DNA of 64,000 nucleotides from Calycina herbarum (taxonomy: Eukaryota; Ascomycota; Leotiomycetes; Helotiales; Pezizellaceae): NCBI GenBank assembly GCA_001414485.1, contig LLEY01000043.1, positions 1-64,000 of the forward strand, in the 5' to 3' direction. The number at the start of each line of letters is the position of its first letter. Positions within the stretch are counted from its first letter, which is position 1. Below the pieces are notes generated by a model, which had not been told where the DNA came from, did no database searches, and worked only from the letters and a program-made list of their open reading frames with translations. Shown piece by piece: positions 61,437 through 64,000 of the stretch. The position numbers were made by a program, and so were the translations under genes.

Positions 61437-64000
61437 TGTAACACGTGATTCTCGGTCCTATACGTAACCGTCAGAGCTGTAACGCTTAGACGGATTTATA
61501 ACGAGATTAAAGGCTCTTTATAGTTAGTAGGAATACCTCTTTTTCGTAGAGTATATATTCCGTATTCCCTCGTTCTTAGAACTATAGCTTTAAATTCTCG
61601 AATATATATATATATACTCTTATGTCTTTACCTTCAGATATAGATTATAATATTATTTAAAGCTTAACTCTTTTTACTCTCTATAAAGGATTATAATATC
61701 GACCAGATTCTACGCTTATAACAGCTAGAAGATCTTATACTCGTAATAGTATAATTACGACCCTCCTCCTCCGCCTATAACAGCCCCTCTTTCTATAAAC
61801 GGATCCCTCGAGTATCTCTACGTCTGTAACAACTTATCTCCTCGAAAGACACGCTTATAATAGCCTATACAACCTTTTTTACAACCTCTCCTTCCTTTCC
61901 GACAATATAATAGCCGACACTCGAAGTGGTCGTAGTAGAAAAGAGAAGACATCTACTAGCTCGTCTCGAACCGAGCCTTAACAACCGGATAACACCTCTA
62001 GAGTCGCCTCTCCCTTGCCTGCCTCCTCTACGATAAGCGAGCCTTCTATAGACGAAAACGTTCGTTTATAAGCTAAAATCCTCTCTTTACGTATATAACT
62101 CTACTAAACCCCGTTGCCTGTAAACCACTCTAATAACTCTCTCCCGAGCCGCGAGTATACGTAAGCCCTCTAAGAGGCTACTACCGACTCCTCCTATTCC
62201 CGATTTAGTTCCGACAATTCTACTCGTAAGTTCTAAGATAGCGAGAAACTTAAGAACGGTATCTCCCCGTTATATAAGGCCTAGCGGATTATCCTAGCTA
62301 GTAAAATAAGAAAGAACCTCTTTAAAGACGAATAAGACAAACTTACCTTCGTCTTTATAGCTACTTCTGGTATAGTATAAGAGCACCTAGAACTATAGAT
62401 AGATTTCAGTTCCCCTACCTTATTTATAGACGTTATAGATATACTTATATATCTAGATACCTTGTTTATAGATAGTAACAAAGCCGTAGAAGCCTATAAG
62501 GTCTTCCGTAAACTCTTAATATAAGAGGACGAGACTTTTACTATGTTTAAAGCAACCTTCTTAAGCCTTACAACTAAGGCTTATATCCCGTTAAGTAAGT
62601 GGTCTGAAGATTTATACTAGAAGCTTACGCCAGCTCTCTAAGTAAGTATCTCGCTAGTCCGAATTACCCTAGTAACCTTTAACTAGTTATATAACCGCTG
62701 TTACTCTATCTATTAAGATAGGGTAACTATTAAGGAACGCCTTATAGCTCGCTATAACCGCCGCCTACCTATAAGAGGTTTCTCTACTAGCTACGGATTA
62801 ACTTACCAACTTCCGGCTCTACGTACTACTATTAGTTATCCGCTAACCCAAAGCCCGGTCCGTTACTCTCTAGTTACAGACTGTAAGACTCCTTTACCTA
62901 CTCGTAAGAGTACGACTTCTGTCTAGGATATAGCAGACGTTATCTATTACAATTACGATAAACCTAGGTACTACGCTAGTAAATGCCCTCTCTCTTGAAA
63001 ACCCTCTATAGCTATTAAGCTATTAGAAGACGCTGAAGACTCGCTTACAGACTCCTATAGACTATAAGCGTCTAGAGAAGAATCGGCTAACGAGGACCTC
63101 GTCTATAAGGACTCGGGAAAAGAACAGCTCTAAAGCAAGTCTCCTCTTTAGAGTAAAATAAACTTAGATCTCAACCTCTTAATCTAAGTTATATAATAGG
63201 CGGAAAGGCTTTTATAACTATATATACTTTAATTAAGAATAGATATACTTTTAATACTACTAGACTTATTAATACTAGAGCGAATAGATAGCTATTTATT
63301 AACACAGCTTTAGCTAACTAGTTAAGTTAACATTATAGACAGGCTACGGAAAAGCTGTTATACGTAATATCAATTACAGGGTTTAATAGATATAAAGAAC
63401 TAGCGATTACTCGTGTTATTCGCTTAACGCTAAGTATCAACAGACGACAGTTTACTAATACGCCCTTTCTAATCACTAATATCAGCGAACACGATATTAT
63501 TATCGGCCGTTAATAGCTTACGGACGTAAACGTAAAGTTAGTAGTCCGTAGCTGTAAGATTAAGTAGCTAGAATCCCTTCCTCTGGTTTGTCGATTCGAT
63601 TACTTAGTACCTATTACTAGGGAATCGATAACTATCTCCCTACTAGACCTCTAGGCTTAGGAGGATATAGAGAACCGCGACCTCTACTAGAATGCTATAG
63701 AGGAACCTATATTAATCTATTCAATACTACCTTAAAGCTAGTGCTAAACCCCGCTACTAGTTACTCTCGAGGAAATTCTAGACGAAAGCTTTTAGTAAGA
63801 CCTCGTCTCTGCCTAGAATAGAATATAGGTCCTTATTCCTAACCGCTAACAACGTCGTCGATCCTCCTTAGGAAAACGTTCAGTTATAGACTATAAAGCG
63901 GCTGTGAGCTCGCTTATAGACATCTGTAAACCTATAGAAGACTTTGCTATTAATATCTATTATATTAGAGCTACCGCTTTTAAACTTAACCTTTAAAAAC
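61437..64000 (+). mobile_element. Plus-strand gypsy-type retroelement, 5' part, cut by window end
   Basis: Starts TGTAACACGTGATTCTCGG, in the middle of the pogo-like copy. The LTR probably ends near 61700; I could not set the boundary because no second LTR is present. Gag remains are clear on plus from about 62150 to 63050, with a zinc knuckle near 62945 reading YYNYDKPRYYASKC (Cys, Gly and His altered by transitions). A protease active site follows near 63265 (LINTRAN where LIDTGAN fits), with ITGFNRYKELAITRVIRLTL downstream. Pol beyond protease lies outside the window. Confidence 0.75.

Noticed and set aside
62281..62481. 66-codon minus ORF in the last retroelement
   Set aside because: It is antisense to the clear plus-strand gag remnant.
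45425..64000. CRISPR-like or satellite array from repeated 329-bp units
   Set aside because: The units are LTRs with individual 5-bp target duplications, not a regular spacer array.

Overview
This window comes from a filamentous ascomycete (Pezizomycotina; Leotiomycetes is only a guess). The evidence is short GT-AG introns, fungal gene families (Clr5, glutaminase A, fused urea amidolyase, three P450s) and old transposons ruined by C:G-to-T:A change with TpA enrichment, the mark of repeat-induced point mutation (RIP). All gene models were spliced by eye from the sequence; where exon lengths are given, phases were checked and the total is a whole number of codons.

Positions 1-31400 are gene-rich with normal composition. 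In order: the end of a small DNA element; a Clr5-domain gene (-); snf5, a SWI/SNF core subunit (-), sharing a 451-bp divergent promoter with an EBP1/PA2G4-like (cdb4) gene (+); rco1, a double-PHD Rpd3S-type subunit (+); secreted glutaminase gtaA (-, eleven exons including one of 12 nt); two unrelated P450s (+, +); and the fused urea amidolyase DUR1,2 (-), whose stop lies 107 bp from the second P450's stop. GtaA and urea amidolyase both release ammonia from nitrogen sources; the P450s have no backbone synthase beside them, so this is not a secondary-metabolite cluster.

Positions 31400-39200 are an accessory segment. A 461-bp TIR element (31796-32256) precedes an unrecognised protein gene (32430-39231), which is broken by two in-frame TAA codons and a Tc1-like transposon (33566-39092). 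Inside that transposon sit a pogo/Fot1-like element (33964-35797) and a gag-only LTR retroelement (36482-38852). Dropping the Tc1 element and one TA copy leaves the host frame open.

Positions 39200-45300 are an island of ordinary DNA: two tandem small Cys-rich genes (the second carrying a 522-bp TIR element), a CYP52-like P450 (-), and a truncated, frameshifted kinase relic (-).

Positions 45400-64000 hold no host gene that I can see. A pogo-like element (about 45425-60265) is split by a solo LTR (45703-52774, TSD ATATT), itself split by a full Ty3/gypsy element (45931-52668, TSD CCTAG); by a second solo LTR (53145-53473, TSD CTTAG); and by a full gypsy element of that LTR family (54021-59938, TSD TAGAT). 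A second pogo-like copy follows (about 60268-61436), cut by a plus-strand gypsy element running off the window end. All coding capacity here is destroyed by RIP-type stops.
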